This document shows positions 11,126 through 20,810 of a stretch of DNA of 64,000 bases, in pieces. The notes below the pieces were generated by a model, which saw only the letters and a list, made by a program, of their open reading frames with translations, ran no database searches and was not told the origin of the DNA. A program made the translations under genes and the position numbers. The stretch spans positions 62,001-126,000 of the forward strand of contig NZ_QJRL01000003.1 in NCBI RefSeq assembly GCF_003205205.1, given 5' to 3'. Each line of letters begins with the position of its first letter. The first letter of the stretch is position 1. This DNA comes from Pseudomonas sp. LB-090624 (GTDB lineage: Bacteria; Pseudomonadota; Gammaproteobacteria; Pseudomonadales; Pseudomonadaceae).

Positions 11126-11536
11126 TTACAGGTCGAAATCACCCGCGGCTTCCGGCTGATATTCCACCTCCAGCAGCTTCAGCTTGAGGGTCTTGCCGCC
11201 CGGCGCCGGCCAGTCGATCTGTTCTCCCACCGACAGCCCGAGCAAGGCACAACCAATCGGCGCCAGAATGGAGACCTTGCCTTCCGGCCCGGCATCTTTC
11301 GGGTAGACCAGGGTCAGGTGATAGTCCTTGCCGCTGGCTTCCTCGCGGCAGTGCACGCGGGAGTTCATGGTCACCACGCCCGCTGGCACTTCCTCGTGAC
11401 CGACCACCTCCGCGGCGCGGTCCAGCTCGTCCTGCAGGGCGAGCACACCCGGCGTACTCTCGTCGAGGCTGTCGATCAGACGCTCCAGACGCTGTACGTC
11501 CAATCGGGTGAGGGTGAGGGCAGGCTTGGTGCTCAT
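11126..11536 (-). CDS. rnk: Nucleoside diphosphate kinase regulator (Rnk, GreA/GreB-like)
   Basis: Rnk is a small Gre-factor-like protein that binds RNA polymerase and affects nucleoside diphosphate kinase levels. The 136-residue product has a short N-terminal helical segment (about 1-45) and a C-terminal FKBP-like Gre domain with HLTLVYPKDA and GKVSILAPIGCALLGLSVGE, the hallmark of GreA C-terminal folds. The start at MSTKPALTL is preferred by family length; an AAGGAG site lies about 12 nt upstream, and an upstream ATG would place that site inside the coding region. Confidence 0.92.
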   Translation of the reverse strand: MSTKPALTLTRLDVQRLERLIDSLDESTPGVLALQDELDRAAEVVGHEEVPAGVVTMNSRVHCREEASGKDYHLTLVYPKDAGPEGKVSILAPIGCALLGLSVGEQIDWPAPGGKTLKLKLLEVEYQPEAAGDFDL

Positions 11537-11586
11537 GATCCAGTCAGACTCCTTTGAACAGGCAGTTTTCAATGTGCAGATAAAGC

Positions 11587-11611
11587 AAAACCCCGCCCAA
11601 GGGCGGGGTTT
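11587..11611 (-). terminator. Terminator of the cyaY-DUF1289 transcript
   Basis: An 11-bp stem (AAACCCCGCCC / GGGCGGGGTTT) with a 2-nt loop has U residues on its 3' side when read on the minus strand. It lies between the DUF1289 gene and rnk, so it should end the upstream pair and keep rnk separate. Confidence 0.82.
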
Positions 11612-11682
11612 GAGAAGGCTTTGGCGTCACCGACGCAGAACCCGACACTACCACAGCCGGGCAAATACTCAAGCCCCTGCGT

Positions 11683-11907
11683 TCAGTGTGCCTTAGCCTG
11701 CTCGCGCAAAGCCTGGGCCTCGCGGCAGATCTGCCGGCGCCGTTCATCATCGGCCGAGCGCCATTCACGGATGTGCTCGACATGTCGATGGCAACCGGTA
11801 CACACCCGGTGTTCATCCAGCCGGCAGACACTGATGCACGGTGACGGCACCGCAGGGCTGACATTACTGTAAAGCGGCTTGGGCGGCCGAGCCTGGACGC
11901 TGCTCAT
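11683..11907 (-). CDS. DUF1289 domain protein
   Basis: This is a 74-residue protein with a DUF1289 cysteine pattern: PCISVCRLDEHRVCTGCHR near residues 21-40 gives C-x3-C and C-x2-C pairs that could bind metal, followed by the EW-x5-D/E-R segment usual in the family. The ATG chosen (MSSVQARP) starts one base after the cyaY stop codon, so the two genes are very likely cotranscribed. Function is unknown. Its small size and position next to an iron-handling frataxin make a metal or Fe-S link tempting but unproven. Confidence 0.85.
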   Translation of the reverse strand: MSSVQARPPKPLYSNVSPAVPSPCISVCRLDEHRVCTGCHRHVEHIREWRSADDERRRQICREAQALREQAKAH

Positions 11908-11908
11908 G

Positions 11909-12241
11909 TCAGATCTCGTCGAAGTCCAGCTTCTCGCCGGCCCGCTCCCAGACGATGCGCTCAAGCATTTCGCCCAGCAGCTCCTCGCTCTTCTCGCACA
12001 CCCACTTGCCGGTGTCTTCGTCGTAATCGAAGTGGAAACCACCGGAGCGGTCGGCCAGCCACAGCTGACGCAGCGGCTCCTGGCGGCTGAAGATCAACTG
12101 GGCGCCGCCCTCGAACTTGACGGTGAGGACGCCGCCGGAGTTCTCCATGTCCAGGTCCAGGCCGCTCTCGTCGAACAGGTCTTCCAGGGCCTGTTGGGTA
12201 GCGTCGACCAGATCATGGAAACGCGCTTCACTCAAACTCAT
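11909..12241 (-). CDS. cyaY: Frataxin-like iron donor CyaY
   Basis: Bacterial frataxin of 110 residues binds iron and modulates Fe-S cluster assembly on the IscS/IscU machinery. The N-terminal acidic helix (LVDATQQALEDLFDE) and the beta-sheet core containing GGVLTVKFEGGAQLIFSRQ and the LRQLWLADRSGGFHFDY segment are typical, and the length is standard. It starts about 240 bp from lptM in divergent orientation and leads into the DUF1289 gene. Confidence 0.95.
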   Translation of the reverse strand: MSLSEARFHDLVDATQQALEDLFDESGLDLDMENSGGVLTVKFEGGAQLIFSRQEPLRQLWLADRSGGFHFDYDEDTGKWVCEKSEELLGEMLERIVWERAGEKLDFDEI

Positions 12242-12480
12242 TGCAGGAACCTCGAAATTGGCTGCGTTACAGGCAAGCCGGGCAAGATACGGGCGCTTGC
12301 CGCCGAATGCAAAAGTTTAGCCGTTGCCTTCACTGGCCTCTTTGCAGGCAAGCCCGCTTGCACCGGGGCTTTTCCAGGCGATAAGGATAGCCCGCCCGGC
12401 GGACCGGCCCTTGCATAGGCAAGCCGCCGGTCGCTCGGTATACTCGGGCGCAATACTGCATTTTTCTAAGGATTTCACCC

Positions 12481-12693
12481 ATGAAGCGCCTGATTTCCTC
12501 CTTCGCGGCGCTGGTCGCTGTTGCCTGCCTCGTTTCGGCCTGCGGCCAGAAGGGCCCGCTGTATCTGCCTGAAGACGGCGATAACGGCAAGGCACACAAG
12601 TCGCACCAGCACCAGCCGAAAGCCAAGCCGGCCCCGGTACAAGAGCAGCAGCCAGAGCCGGAGTCCGAGCTCGAGCAGTCGCCAGCGCAGTAA
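12481..12693 (+). CDS. lptM: LptM (YifL)-type small outer-membrane lipoprotein
   Basis: This is a 70-residue lipoprotein precursor. The signal peptide ends in lipobox LVSAC with the lipidated Cys at residue 21, directly followed by GQKGPLYLP, the diagnostic LptM motif. LptM assists oxidative maturation of the LptD lipopolysaccharide translocon. The C-terminal tail is Pro/Glu/Gln-rich and poorly conserved. A TATACT -10-like hexamer lies at 12439-12444. It heads the lysA-dapF run: only 10 bases separate its stop from the lysA ATG. Confidence 0.9.
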   Translation: MKRLISSFAALVAVACLVSACGQKGPLYLPEDGDNGKAHKSHQHQPKAKPAPVQEQQPEPESELEQSPAQ

Positions 12694-12703
12694 AGGAAAC
12701 CAG

Positions 12704-13951
12704 ATGAACGCTTTCAACTACCGCGACGGCGAGCTGTTCGCGGAAGGCGTGGCCCTGTCGGCCCTGGCCGAACGTTACGGCACGCCAACCTACGTGTATT
12801 CGCGCGCCCACATCGAGGCCCAGTACCGCAGCTACACCGACGCCCTGCAAGGCGCCGAGCACCTGGTGTGCTTCGCCGTCAAGGCCAACTCCAACCTCGG
12901 CGTGCTGAACGTGCTGGCACGCCTGGGCGCAGGTTTCGATATTGTCTCTGGCGGCGAGCTGGAGCGCGTGCTGGCTGCAGGCGGCCGTGCCGACCGCGTG
13001 GTGTTCTCCGGCGTGGGTAAAACCCGCGAAGACATGCGCCGCGCCCTGGAAGTGGGTGTGCACTGCTTCAACGTCGAGTCCACCGACGAACTGGAGCGCC
13101 TGCAAGTGGTGGCCGCCGAAATGGGCAAGGTCGCCCCAGTGTCGCTGCGGGTCAACCCGGACGTCGACGCCGGCACCCACCCGTACATCTCCACCGGCCT
13201 CAAAGAGAACAAGTTCGGCATCGCCATTGCCGACGCCGAAGCCATCTACGTGCGCGCCGCTCAACTGCCGAACCTGGAAGTGGTCGGGGTCGACTGCCAC
13301 ATCGGCTCGCAGCTGACCACCGTCGAGCCATTCCTCGACGCCCTGGACCGCCTGCTGGTGCTGGTCGACCGCCTGGCTGAGTGCGGCATCCACCTGCGCC
13401 ACCTGGACCTGGGTGGTGGTGTGGGCGTGCGCTACCGCGATGAACAGCCGCCGCTGGTAGCCGACTACATCAAGGCCATCCGCGAGCGCGTGGGCCACCG
13501 CGACCTGGCCCTGGTGTTCGAACCGGGCCGCTACATCGTGGCCAACGCCGGCGTCCTGCTGACCCGGGTGGAATACCTCAAGCACACCGAACACAAGGAC
13601 TTCGCCATCATCGATGCGGCAATGAACGACCTGATCCGCCCGGCCCTGTACCAGGCCTGGATGGGTATCAGCGCGGTCAAGCCACGTGCAGGTGAAGGCC
13701 GTGCCTATGACCTGGTCGGCCCGATCTGCGAGACCGGCGACTTCCTCGGCAAAGACCGTGTACTCAACCTGGCCGAAGGTGATCTGCTGGCCGTGGAGTC
13801 GGCGGGCGCCTATGGTTTTGTCATGAGCTCCAACTACAACACCCGTGGCCGTTGCGCTGAAATCCTGGTCGACGGCGACCAGGCGTTCGAAGTACGCCGC
13901 CGCGAGACCATCGCCGAACTGTATGCTGGCGAAAGCCTGCTGCCGGAGTAA
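12704..13951 (+). CDS. lysA: Diaminopimelate decarboxylase
   Basis: LysA is the PLP enzyme that converts meso-diaminopimelate to L-lysine, the last step of lysine synthesis. The 415-residue length is normal. The PLP lysine lies in CFAVKANSN near residue 60. The glycine-rich phosphate-binding GGGVGVRY near residue 240 and the EPGRYIVA segment near residue 272 are present, as is the catalytic-Cys region [11 protein letters not shown] start at MNAFNYRDG with AAAGGA just upstream is clear. It is directly followed by dapF (4-nt gap), pairing the last two enzymes of the pathway. Confidence 0.97.
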   Translation: MNAFNYRDGELFAEGVALSALAERYGTPTYVYSRAHIEAQYRSYTDALQGAEHLVCFAVKANSNLGVLNVLARLGAGFDIVSGGELERVLAAGGRADRVVFSGVGKTREDMRRALEVGVHCFNVESTDELERLQVVAAEMGKVAPVSLRVNPDVDAGTHPYISTGLKENKFGIAIADAEAIYVRAAQLPNLEVVGVDCHIGSQLTTVEPFLDALDRLLVLVDRLAECGIHLRHLDLGGGVGVRYRDEQPPLVADYIKAIRERVGHRDLALVFEPGRYIVANAGVLLTRVEYLKHTEHKDFAIIDAAMNDLIRPALYQAWMGISAVKPRAGEGRAYDLVGPICETGDFLGKDRVLNLAEGDLLAVESAGAYGFVMSSNYNTRGRCAEILVDGDQAFEVRRRETIAELYAGESLLPE

Positions 13952-13955
13952 GCCC

Positions 13956-14786
13956 ATGCTGCTGCGTTTTACCAAGATGCATGGGCTGGGCAACGACTTC
14001 ATGGTCCTCGACCTGGTCAGCCAGCACGCGCACATCCAGCCCAAGCACGCCAAGCAATGGGGTGACCGCCACACCGGCATCGGCTTCGACCAGTTGCTGA
14101 TCGTGGAGGCGCCGAACAATCCGGAAGTGGACTTCCGCTACCGCATTTTCAATGCCGACGGCTCCGAAGTGGAGCAGTGTGGCAACGGCGCGCGCTGCTT
14201 CGCCCGCTTCGTACTGGACAAGCGCCTGACCGCGAAAAAGCGCATCCGCGTGGAAACCAAGAGCGGCATCATCGTGCTGGACGTGCAGAACGACGGCCAG
14301 GTGAGTGTCGACATGGGCCCGCCACGCTTCATCCCTGCCGAAATCCCCTTCGTAGCCGACGCGCAGGCGCAGCACTACCCACTGGAAGTCGACGGCCATG
14401 TGCATTCGATTGCCGCCGTGTCCATGGGCAACCCGCATGCGGTGCTGCGTGTCGACGACGTGCATACTGCCCCCGTGCATGAGCTGGGCCCGAAGATCGA
14501 GCACCACCCACGCTTCCCGCAGCGGGTGAATGCCGGTTTCCTTCAGGTCATCGATCGCCACCGCGCCAACCTGCGCGTATGGGAGCGCGGCGCTGGCGAA
14601 ACCCAGGCCTGCGGCACCGGCGCCTGCGCCGCGGCCGTGGCCGCGATCAGCCAGGGCTGGATGGACTCCCCGGTGTCGCTGGACCTGCCGGGTGGCCGCC
14701 TGCACATCGAGTGGGCGGGTCCCGGCAAGCCCGTGGTGATGACTGGCCCGGCCGTACGCGTCTACGAAGGACAGGTTCGTCTCTAA
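13956..14786 (+). CDS. dapF: Diaminopimelate epimerase
   Basis: DapF interconverts LL- and meso-diaminopimelate for lysine and peptidoglycan synthesis. The 276-residue protein has both catalytic cysteine motifs: ECxGNGARCF-like ([10 protein letters not shown]) near residue 73 and ACGTGACAAA near residue 218. The N-terminal [15 protein letters not shown] is diagnostic. The start is 4 nt after the lysA stop codon, so translation is probably coupled. DUF484 and xerC follow in the same operon-like run. Confidence 0.97.
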   Translation: MLLRFTKMHGLGNDFMVLDLVSQHAHIQPKHAKQWGDRHTGIGFDQLLIVEAPNNPEVDFRYRIFNADGSEVEQCGNGARCFARFVLDKRLTAKKRIRVETKSGIIVLDVQNDGQVSVDMGPPRFIPAEIPFVADAQAQHYPLEVDGHVHSIAAVSMGNPHAVLRVDDVHTAPVHELGPKIEHHPRFPQRVNAGFLQVIDRHRANLRVWERGAGETQACGTGACAAAVAAISQGWMDSPVSLDLPGGRLHIEWAGPGKPVVMTGPAVRVYEGQVRL

Positions 14787-14799
14787 GCGAGTAACCGCC

Positions 14800-15510
14800 A
14801 TGACCGATCAGCCCAAGGTTGTACCCCAGCAGTCCGCCGAGCTCGATGCCGAGGTGGTGGTCGCCTATCTGCGCGCCCACCCCACGTTCTTCGCCGAGCA
14901 CGACGAGTTGCTGATCGAACAGCACATCCCGCACCAGCGTGGCGACAGCGTGTCGCTGGTGGAACGCCAGCTCAAGCTGCTGCGCGACCGCAACATCGAG
15001 ATGCGCCATCGCCTTTCGCAACTGATGGACGTGGCCCGCGACAACGACCGGCTGTTCGACAAGACCCGCCGGCTGATCCTCGACCTGCTCGATGCCAGCA
15101 GCCTGGAGGAAGTCGTCATGGCGGTCGAAGACAGCCTGCGCCAGGAATTCCAGGTGCCCTTCGTCAGCCTGATCCTGTTCGGCGACAACGTCGCCCCGGT
15201 CGGGCGCTGGGTCAGCAACGCCGAGGCCCAACAGGCCATCGGCGCCCTGCTGGGCGGCGGCAAGACGGTCAGCGGTAACCTGCGCGAGCACGAACTGGCG
15301 TTCCTGTTCGGTGAAGAGCAGCGCCGCGAAGTCGGCTCCAGCGCCGTGGCCGCCCTGGAGTACCAGGGGCTGCACGGGGTGCTGGCGATCGGCAGCCGCG
15401 ACCCGCAACACTACAAGAGCAGCGTCGGCACCCTGTTCCTCGGCTACATCGCCGAAGTGCTCGGCCGCGTTGTACCTCGCGTCACCCAGACCCTGCGTTC
15501 GGTACGCTGA
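14800..15510 (+). CDS. DUF484 family protein
   Basis: This 236-residue DUF484 protein has a GAF-like fold in family descriptions; no activity is established. The N-terminal [20 protein letters not shown] and the [12 protein letters not shown] stretch are diagnostic, followed by a coiled-coil-prone [15 protein letters not shown] region and a GAF-like C-terminal half. It lies between dapF and xerC, the conserved gammaproteobacterial order. Its stop shares one base with the xerC ATG (TGATG), implying translational coupling. Confidence 0.93.
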   Translation: MTDQPKVVPQQSAELDAEVVVAYLRAHPTFFAEHDELLIEQHIPHQRGDSVSLVERQLKLLRDRNIEMRHRLSQLMDVARDNDRLFDKTRRLILDLLDASSLEEVVMAVEDSLRQEFQVPFVSLILFGDNVAPVGRWVSNAEAQQAIGALLGGGKTVSGNLREHELAFLFGEEQRREVGSSAVAALEYQGLHGVLAIGSRDPQHYKSSVGTLFLGYIAEVLGRVVPRVTQTLRSVR

Positions 15511-16409
15511 TGGAACGCCAGCTGGAAGCTTATTGCGCACACCTGCGCAATGAGCGCCAGGTGTCGGAGCACACCGTGCTGGGCTATCGGCGTGACTTGA
15601 ACAAGGTCATTGCCTACTGCAAGGAACACGCTATCGCCGACTGGCAGGCGTTGCAGATCCAGCAGTTGCGCCAGCTGATCGCCCGCTTGCACCACCATGG
15701 CCAGTCCTCGCGCAGCTTGGCACGTCTGCTGTCGTCTGTACGCGGCCTGTACCGCTACCTCAACCGCGAGGGCCTGTGCCAGCACGACCCGGCCACTGGT
15801 TTGAGCGCACCCAAAGGTAAGCGCCAGCTGCCCAAGGTGCTGGACACCGACCGTGCCCAGCAGTTGCTCGATGGCGGCGTCGACGACGATTTCATTGCCC
15901 GCCGCGACCAGGCGATGCTCGAACTCTTCTATTCGTCAGGCCTGCGCCTGTCCGAACTGACCAACCTCGACCTCGACCATCTCGACCTTGCAGCCGGTCT
16001 GGTGCAGGTACTGGGCAAGGGCGGCAAGGCCCGCGTGCTGCCGGTTGGCCGCAAGGCGCGCGAGGCGCTGCAGGAGTGGTACCGCCTGCGTGGCATCGGC
16101 AACCCGCGTGACCGTGCGGTGTTCATTACCCGCCAGGGCAATCGCATCAGCCCCCGTGCCGTGCGACAACGGGTAAAGGCCGTCGGTGAGCGCGAGCTGG
16201 GCCAGCACCTGCACCCACACATGCTTCGCCATTCCTTCGCCAGCCATGTGCTGGAATCGTCCCAGGACCTGCGCGCGGTGCAGGAGATGCTCGGCCATGC
16301 CGACATCAGCACCACGCAAATCTATACCCACCTGGACTTCCAGCACCTGGCCGCGGTGTACGACAGCGCCCACCCTCGGGCCAAACGCAGCAAAGGCACA
16401 GACTCATGA
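15510..16409 (+). CDS. xerC: Tyrosine recombinase XerC
   Basis: XerC works with XerD at dif to resolve chromosome dimers. The 299-residue protein has the N-terminal SAM-like core-binding domain and the C-terminal catalytic domain. Catalytic residues visible are Arg in [11 protein letters not shown], the [12 protein letters not shown] box with His-x2-Arg, the [11 protein letters not shown]is, and the nucleophile Tyr in TQIYTHLD. Its neighbours (dapF, DUF484, HAD) show it is the housekeeping recombinase, not an integrase of a mobile element. It overlaps the next gene by 4 nt (ATGA). Confidence 0.97.
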   Translation: MERQLEAYCAHLRNERQVSEHTVLGYRRDLNKVIAYCKEHAIADWQALQIQQLRQLIARLHHHGQSSRSLARLLSSVRGLYRYLNREGLCQHDPATGLSAPKGKRQLPKVLDTDRAQQLLDGGVDDDFIARRDQAMLELFYSSGLRLSELTNLDLDHLDLAAGLVQVLGKGGKARVLPVGRKAREALQEWYRLRGIGNPRDRAVFITRQGNRISPRAVRQRVKAVGERELGQHLHPHMLRHSFASHVLESSQDLRAVQEMLGHADISTTQIYTHLDFQHLAAVYDSAHPRAKRSKGTDS

Positions 16410-17101
16410 GCATCAAGCTGATCACCTTCGACCTCGACGACACCCTGTGGGACACCGCCCCGGTCATCGCCAGCGCTGAAGTCGTGCTGCGCGACTGGCT
16501 AGAAGCCAATGCCCCAATCCTGGGGGGCGTGCCGGTGGAGCACCTGTTTGCCATTCGCGAGCGCCTGGTACAGGCAGAACCCGGCCTCAAACACCGCATC
16601 AGCGCCCTGCGTCGGCGGGTGTTGTTCCATGCCCTGGAAGAGGTCGGCTACAGCGAGAAGCAAGCGCAGGCGCTGGCCAACGAAGGCTTTGAAGTGTTCC
16701 TGCATGCTCGCCACCAGGTAGAGATATTCCCCGAGGTGCAGCCGGTGCTGGAGATCCTGCGTCACCATTACATTCTGGGCGTGGTGACCAACGGCAACGC
16801 CGACGTGAGCCGGTTGGGGCTGGCCGACTACTTCCGCTTTGCCCTGTGCGCCGAGGACCTGGGCATCGGCAAGCCGGACCCTGCCCCCTTCCTTGAAGCG
16901 TTGCGCCGTGGCGAGGTGGACGCGGGTGCGGCGGTTCACATCGGCGATCACCCTGGCGATGACATTGCCGGTGCCCAGCGCGCCGGTTTGCGCGCGGTGT
17001 GGTTCAACCCGCAGGGCAAGGCGTGGGCAGGCGAACAGGCGCCGGATGCCGAGATCCAGCGCCTGTCGCAACTGCCAGACGTGCTCGCGCGCTGGCGCTG
17101 A
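16406..17101 (+). CDS. HAD-superfamily phosphatase (YjjG/pyrimidine nucleotidase-like)
   Basis: This 231-residue haloacid dehalogenase-fold phosphatase carries all four HAD motifs: [10 protein letters not shown] near residue 8 (nucleophile Asp), VVTNGN near 130, GKPDPAPF near 155, and [13 protein letters not shown] near 180. The C1 helical cap is consistent with subfamily IA. The substrate is not determined by sequence; 5'-nucleotidase-like activity is one possibility. It overlaps xerC by ATGA and ends the operon before a strong bidirectional terminator. Confidence 0.92.
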   Translation: MSIKLITFDLDDTLWDTAPVIASAEVVLRDWLEANAPILGGVPVEHLFAIRERLVQAEPGLKHRISALRRRVLFHALEEVGYSEKQAQALANEGFEVFLHARHQVEIFPEVQPVLEILRHHYILGVVTNGNADVSRLGLADYFRFALCAEDLGIGKPDPAPFLEALRRGEVDAGAAVHIGDHPGDDIAGAQRAGLRAVWFNPQGKAWAGEQAPDAEIQRLSQLPDVLARWR

Positions 17102-17151
17102 AGGGGGCCGCTTTGCGGCCCATTCGCGTGCACGCACGCTCCCACAGGCAC

Positions 17152-17182
17152 AAAAAAGCCCGCAGCGACGGCGGGCTTTTTT
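17152..17182. terminator. Bidirectional intrinsic terminator
   Basis: AAAAAAGCCCGC and GCGGGCTTTTTT are perfect 12-bp inverted arms around a 7-nt loop. A/T tracts on both sides let it serve both the xerC-HAD operon and sutA. Confidence 0.92.
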
Positions 17183-17194
17183 GCGTTCAGCCAC

Positions 17195-17524
17195 TCAGAT
17201 AGGGCGGCTGCCGTACTTGTTGTCCGGCTTTTTGGGCGGGTCGGCGACCACGTTGGCCTCGACTTCCTGCACCTTGCCACCGCGCGACAGGAATTCTTCC
17301 ATCGCCTTGGCCAGGGCATCACGCTCTTTCTGCTTGGCTTCCATGCTCGGCATCTCGTCTACCGAGACCGCCGCCTTGGATTTGCCCTTGGCAGTGGGTG
17401 CCGGGCTGCTGTCGTCGTCGCCAGCGTCTTCGGCGCCATCGTCAGCCGCCGCTTCGAGGCCCTCATCAGCCTCGTCATCGTCGCCTACTTCGAGGTCATC
17501 ATTTTCCAGATCGTCGTCGCTCAT
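17195..17524 (-). CDS. sutA: SutA-type RNA polymerase-binding regulator
   Basis: This 109-residue acidic protein corresponds to SutA, which in P. aeruginosa binds RNA polymerase and stimulates ribosomal and housekeeping transcription during slow growth. The first half is an Asp/Glu-rich intrinsically disordered tail. The centre has a helical stretch (MEAKQKERDALAKAMEEFL), and the C-terminal segment GKVQEVEANVVADPPKKPD is the conserved part. A GAGGT Shine-Dalgarno lies 6 nt before the ATG. It shares a terminator with the HAD gene. Confidence 0.88.
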   Translation of the reverse strand: MSDDDLENDDLEVGDDDEADEGLEAAADDGAEDAGDDDSSPAPTAKGKSKAAVSVDEMPSMEAKQKERDALAKAMEEFLSRGGKVQEVEANVVADPPKKPDNKYGSRPI

Positions 17525-17557
17525 GTTCTACCTCATGACTTGCGAAAAGCAGGTTAG

Positions 17558-17767
17558 TTATAGACCAGTGCAGCCGTAGACCGGCAGCCACCAGTGAAAA
17601 TTCAACTGGCCGTGGGTTAGGCCACTGCCCTTGAGTCTGCGCTCCTGATGGGAGGCGGCACCCAGCAGGCCCTGCTCCTGGCAGGACCTGACAAATCCAT
17701 TAGCCCCTGCTGGCCACACGCTATTGGCAAGCCTAGCAAAGGCTGGCGAAGTGTGCGGACTACTCAT
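17558..17767 (-). CDS. Possible small hypothetical protein upstream of sutA
   Basis: I do not recognise this 69-codon frame (begins MSSPHTSPAF, ends with HWWLPVYGCTGL). A GAAGGGTG Shine-Dalgarno-like stretch lies about 7 nt upstream of the ATG. The frame ends 33 nt before sutA on the same strand, so a two-gene transcript is possible. The rest of the 430-base interval between sutA and amtB contains nothing else I can identify. It may be a chance frame. Confidence 0.35.
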   Translation of the reverse strand: MSSPHTSPAFARLANSVWPAGANGFVRSCQEQGLLGAASHQERRLKGSGLTHGQLNFHWWLPVYGCTGL

Positions 17768-17910
17768 CAAACACCCTTCGGCGCGCATTCTAGCGCGCTC
17801 GTGGAAAAAGCAAAGCACCATAAATGCCCCACGACTTGTAAGTTTTCTGCCTACGTCGCGAACGTGCCAGATAAACCGTTTGCCGAGCGGGAAATGTTAA
17901 AAATCTGACA

Positions 17911-17933
17911 AAAAAATGCCCGGCAAGCCGGGC
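17911..17933 (-). terminator. Terminator of the glnK-amtB operon
   Basis: On the minus strand GCCCGGC / GCCGGGC with a 2-nt loop is followed by A and then six U residues, about 20 bases after the amtB stop. Confidence 0.88.
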
Positions 17934-17953
17934 AAGTTTTTACCGCGTCGCAG

Positions 17954-19285
17954 TTACAGGTTGTAGCCGCGTTCGTTGTGTTGAGCCAGGTCGAGGCCGA
18001 CCGACTCTTCTTCTTCGTTGACCCGCAGGCCCATGACCACATCCAGCACCTTGAGGATCACGTAGGTGACGATGGCGGTGTAGACCACGGTGAAGATCAC
18101 GCCCTTGGCCTGTACCCAGACCTGCATGCCGATATCGGTGACGGTGCCGAAGCCGCCCAGTGCCGGGGCTGCGAACACGCCGGTGAGGATGGCGCCGATG
18201 ATGCCGCCAACACCATGCACACCAAAGGCGTCCAGCGAGTCGTCATAGCCCAGCTTGCGCTTGAGGGTGGTGGCGCAGAAGTAGCAGATCACACCCGAGG
18301 CCAGGCCGATCACCAGGGCGCCCATCGGGCCCACGGTCCCGGCAGCCGGGGTGATGGCGACCAGGCCAGCAACCACACCCGAAGCAATGCCCAGGGCGCT
18401 CGGTTTGCCGTGGCCGATCCACTCGGCGAACATCCAGCCCAGCGCCGCAGCAGCTGTAGCGATCTGGGTGACCAGCATGGCCATGCCCGCAGTGCCGTTG
18501 GCGGCAGCGGCAGAGCCTGCGTTGAAGCCGAACCAGCCGATCCACAGCATGGCGGCGCCCATCAGGGTGTAGCCGAGGTTATGCGGAGCCATCGGGGTGG
18601 TCGGGTAGCCCTTGCGCTTGCCCAGCACCAGGCAGCAGACCAGGCCCGCGATACCGGCGTTGATGTGCACCACAGTGCCGCCAGCGAAGTCCAGTACGCC
18701 CCAGTCCCACATCAGCGCACCGTCACCGCTCCACACCATGTGGGCGATCGGCGCGTACACCAGGGTGAACCAGATACCCATGAACACCAGCATGGCGGAG
18801 AACTTCATGCGCTCGGCGAAGGCACCCACGATCAGTGCCGGGGTGATGATGGCGAACGTCATCTGGAAGGTGATGAACACCGCTTCAGGGAACAGCGCGG
18901 CGGCGGAAGTCAGGCTCTGGGGCGTGACGCCGCTGAGGAAAGCCTTGGAGAAGCCGCCGACGAAGGAGTTGAAGTTGAGCACGCCCTTTTCCATACCCGT
19001 GGTATCGAAGGCCATGCTGTAGCCGTAGACGACCCAGAGAATGCTCATCAGGCCGGTGATTGCAAAGCACTGCATCATCACCGACAGCACGTTCTTGGAA
19101 CGCACCATGCCGCCATAGAACAGGGCCAGGCCCGGAATGGTCATGAACAGCACCAGCGCCGTTGCGGTCAGCATCCAGGCGGTGTCGCCGGAGTTCAGCG
19201 CTGGGGCAGCTTCCTCTGCCAGGGCGAACCCGGGCATTACGAGGGACAATAGGGCTCCTAGCCCTGCGATCTTACGCAGAGTCAT
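17954..19285 (-). CDS. amtB: Ammonium transporter AmtB
   Basis: This 443-residue inner-membrane ammonium channel has a cleavable N-terminal signal (about residues 1-23, ending FALAEEAAP), then eleven membrane spans. Typical Amt motifs are present: GLALFYGGMVRSKNVLS, the DFAGGTVVHINAG segment with one pore-region histidine, and DAFGVHGVGGIIGAIL with the second conserved pore histidine. It lies 46 nt downstream of glnK on the same strand, the classic pair in which the PII protein blocks the channel under nitrogen excess. A sigma-54/NtrC-controlled promoter upstream of glnK is evident. Confidence 0.96.
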   Translation of the reverse strand: MTLRKIAGLGALLSLVMPGFALAEEAAPALNSGDTAWMLTATALVLFMTIPGLALFYGGMVRSKNVLSVMMQCFAITGLMSILWVVYGYSMAFDTTGMEKGVLNFNSFVGGFSKAFLSGVTPQSLTSAAALFPEAVFITFQMTFAIITPALIVGAFAERMKFSAMLVFMGIWFTLVYAPIAHMVWSGDGALMWDWGVLDFAGGTVVHINAGIAGLVCCLVLGKRKGYPTTPMAPHNLGYTLMGAAMLWIGWFGFNAGSAAAANGTAGMAMLVTQIATAAAALGWMFAEWIGHGKPSALGIASGVVAGLVAITPAAGTVGPMGALVIGLASGVICYFCATTLKRKLGYDDSLDAFGVHGVGGIIGAILTGVFAAPALGGFGTVTDIGMQVWVQAKGVIFTVVYTAIVTYVILKVLDVVMGLRVNEEEESVGLDLAQHNERGYNL

Positions 19286-19331
19286 GTTGTTTTCTCCTGG
19301 GGCGTTGGGTTTGGTGAGGCTTTGTTGCTGC

Positions 19332-19874
<543 letters not shown>

Positions 19875-19919
19875 TTATGTGATTTAGTCGGGATTGGCCA
19901 GTCGCCAGCATGGAAAACA

Positions 19920-19936
19920 TGCACAATTTCGGTGCG
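19920..19936 (-). promoter_or_regulatory. NtrC-type enhancer site
   Basis: TGCACA-ATTTC-GGTGCG matches the NtrC dyad TGCACC-N5-GGTGCA with one mismatch in each arm. A further half-site TGCACC lies at 19966-19971. Position upstream of the sigma-54 promoter fits an enhancer for glnK-amtB. Confidence 0.7.
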
Positions 19937-19992
19937 CGGCGGTGGGTGAAGTTGCGCGAAAAATGTGCACCTGATTGAAAACCGCACGCGAT

Positions 19993-20115
19993 CTTTGTGG
20001 GAGCGGCCTTGCGTCGCGATGGGGGTGCGAAGCGCCCCTACGATTTGTGCCTTGATGCCGATATTGCCGGGGCCGCTGTGCAGCCCAATCGCCACGCAAG
20101 GCCATTCCCACAAAG
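19993..20115. repeat. REP-like imperfect inverted repeat
   Basis: CTTTGTGGGAGCGGCCTTGC at the left and its near-complement at 20084-20115 form about 32-bp imperfect arms around a GC-rich centre. It lies between the glnK control region and ubiK. Such 'GTGGGAGCGGCCTTG' palindromes are common intergenic repeats in P. putida-group genomes. Confidence 0.7.
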
Positions 20116-20189
20116 GCCAATGTGCACTCAAGCGCCAGGTGTGTGCGTGCTACACTGCCGGCCATTTCTCCGTTTCAGTGGACAGCCCC

Positions 20190-20456
20190 ATGCTCGCGCC
20201 CAAAGCCCTCCTTGATGCCCTGAGCGACCAGGCCTCGCGCCTGTTCAGCAGCGATACCGCCCAGCCCCGCGCTGAACTGGAAAGCCAGTTCAAGGTGCTG
20301 ATGCAAGGCGCTTTCAGCAAGCTGGACCTGGTCAGCCGCGACGAATTCGACAGCCAGATGGTCGTGCTGGCACGCACCCGTGCACGCCTCGAGGCCCTGG
20401 AAAAGCAGGTCGCCGACCTGGAAGCGCGGCTGAACCCAACTTCACAGGATGAGTGA
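20190..20456 (+). CDS. ubiK: Ubiquinone biosynthesis accessory factor UbiK (YqiC/BMFP)
   Basis: This 88-residue membrane-associated coiled-coil protein helps aerobic ubiquinone synthesis by binding UbiJ and the Ubi metabolon. The N-terminal amphipathic part (LLDALSDQASRLFSS) and the C-terminal coiled coil (ARTRARLEALEKQVADLEA) match the BMFP family. The start at MLAPKAL sits after a short leader; longer upstream frames run into repeat sequence. The ggct-like gene begins immediately after its stop codon, suggesting coupled translation. Confidence 0.9.
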   Translation: MLAPKALLDALSDQASRLFSSDTAQPRAELESQFKVLMQGAFSKLDLVSRDEFDSQMVVLARTRARLEALEKQVADLEARLNPTSQDE

Positions 20457-20810
20457 ATGCAGCCCTCCAGCGCATACCCGGTACTGTTGTTTTCCTACGG
20501 CACCTTGCAGGATAAAGCCGTGCAACTGGCCAATTTTGGCCGTGATCTGAGCGGCCAGGCCGACCGCATGCCGGGCTACCGCCTGGACTGGATCGAGATC
20601 ACTGACCCAGACGTACTGGCGACCAGCGGCAAGTCCCATCATCCCATCGTTTCCCCCAGCAGCCAGGCCAACGACAGCGTGGCAGGTATGGTCTTCCAGA
20701 TCAGCGAAGACGAACTGGCAGCGGCGGATCGCTATGAAGTTGCCGACTACAAGCGTGTCGCCGTCACCCTCGCATCGGGCCTGACAGCCTGGGTTTATGT
20801 GCGCACCTAA
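20457..20810 (+). CDS. Gamma-glutamylcyclotransferase-fold (AIG2-like) protein
   Basis: This 117-residue protein has a GGCT-like fold. The substrate-loop motif FSYGTLQDKAVQ near residues 12-23 and the DELAAADRYEVADYKRV segment, holding the probable catalytic acid region, are characteristic. Family members cyclise gamma-glutamyl compounds, but many AIG2-like members have unknown substrates. The ATG abuts the ubiK stop codon. The last 47 bp overlap the 3' end of the opposite-strand gene. Confidence 0.85.
   Translation: MQPSSAYPVLLFSYGTLQDKAVQLANFGRDLSGQADRMPGYRLDWIEITDPDVLATSGKSHHPIVSPSSQANDSVAGMVFQISEDELAAADRYEVADYKRVAVTLASGLTAWVYVRT

Noticed and set aside
12317..14119. 600-codon open frame antisense to lysA
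   Set aside because: Shadow frame; lysA has all PLP motifs and no Shine-Dalgarno supports the antisense frame.
15510..16409. Tyrosine recombinase as a sign of a mobile element
   Set aside because: It sits in the conserved dapF-DUF484-xerC-HAD order and is the housekeeping XerC.
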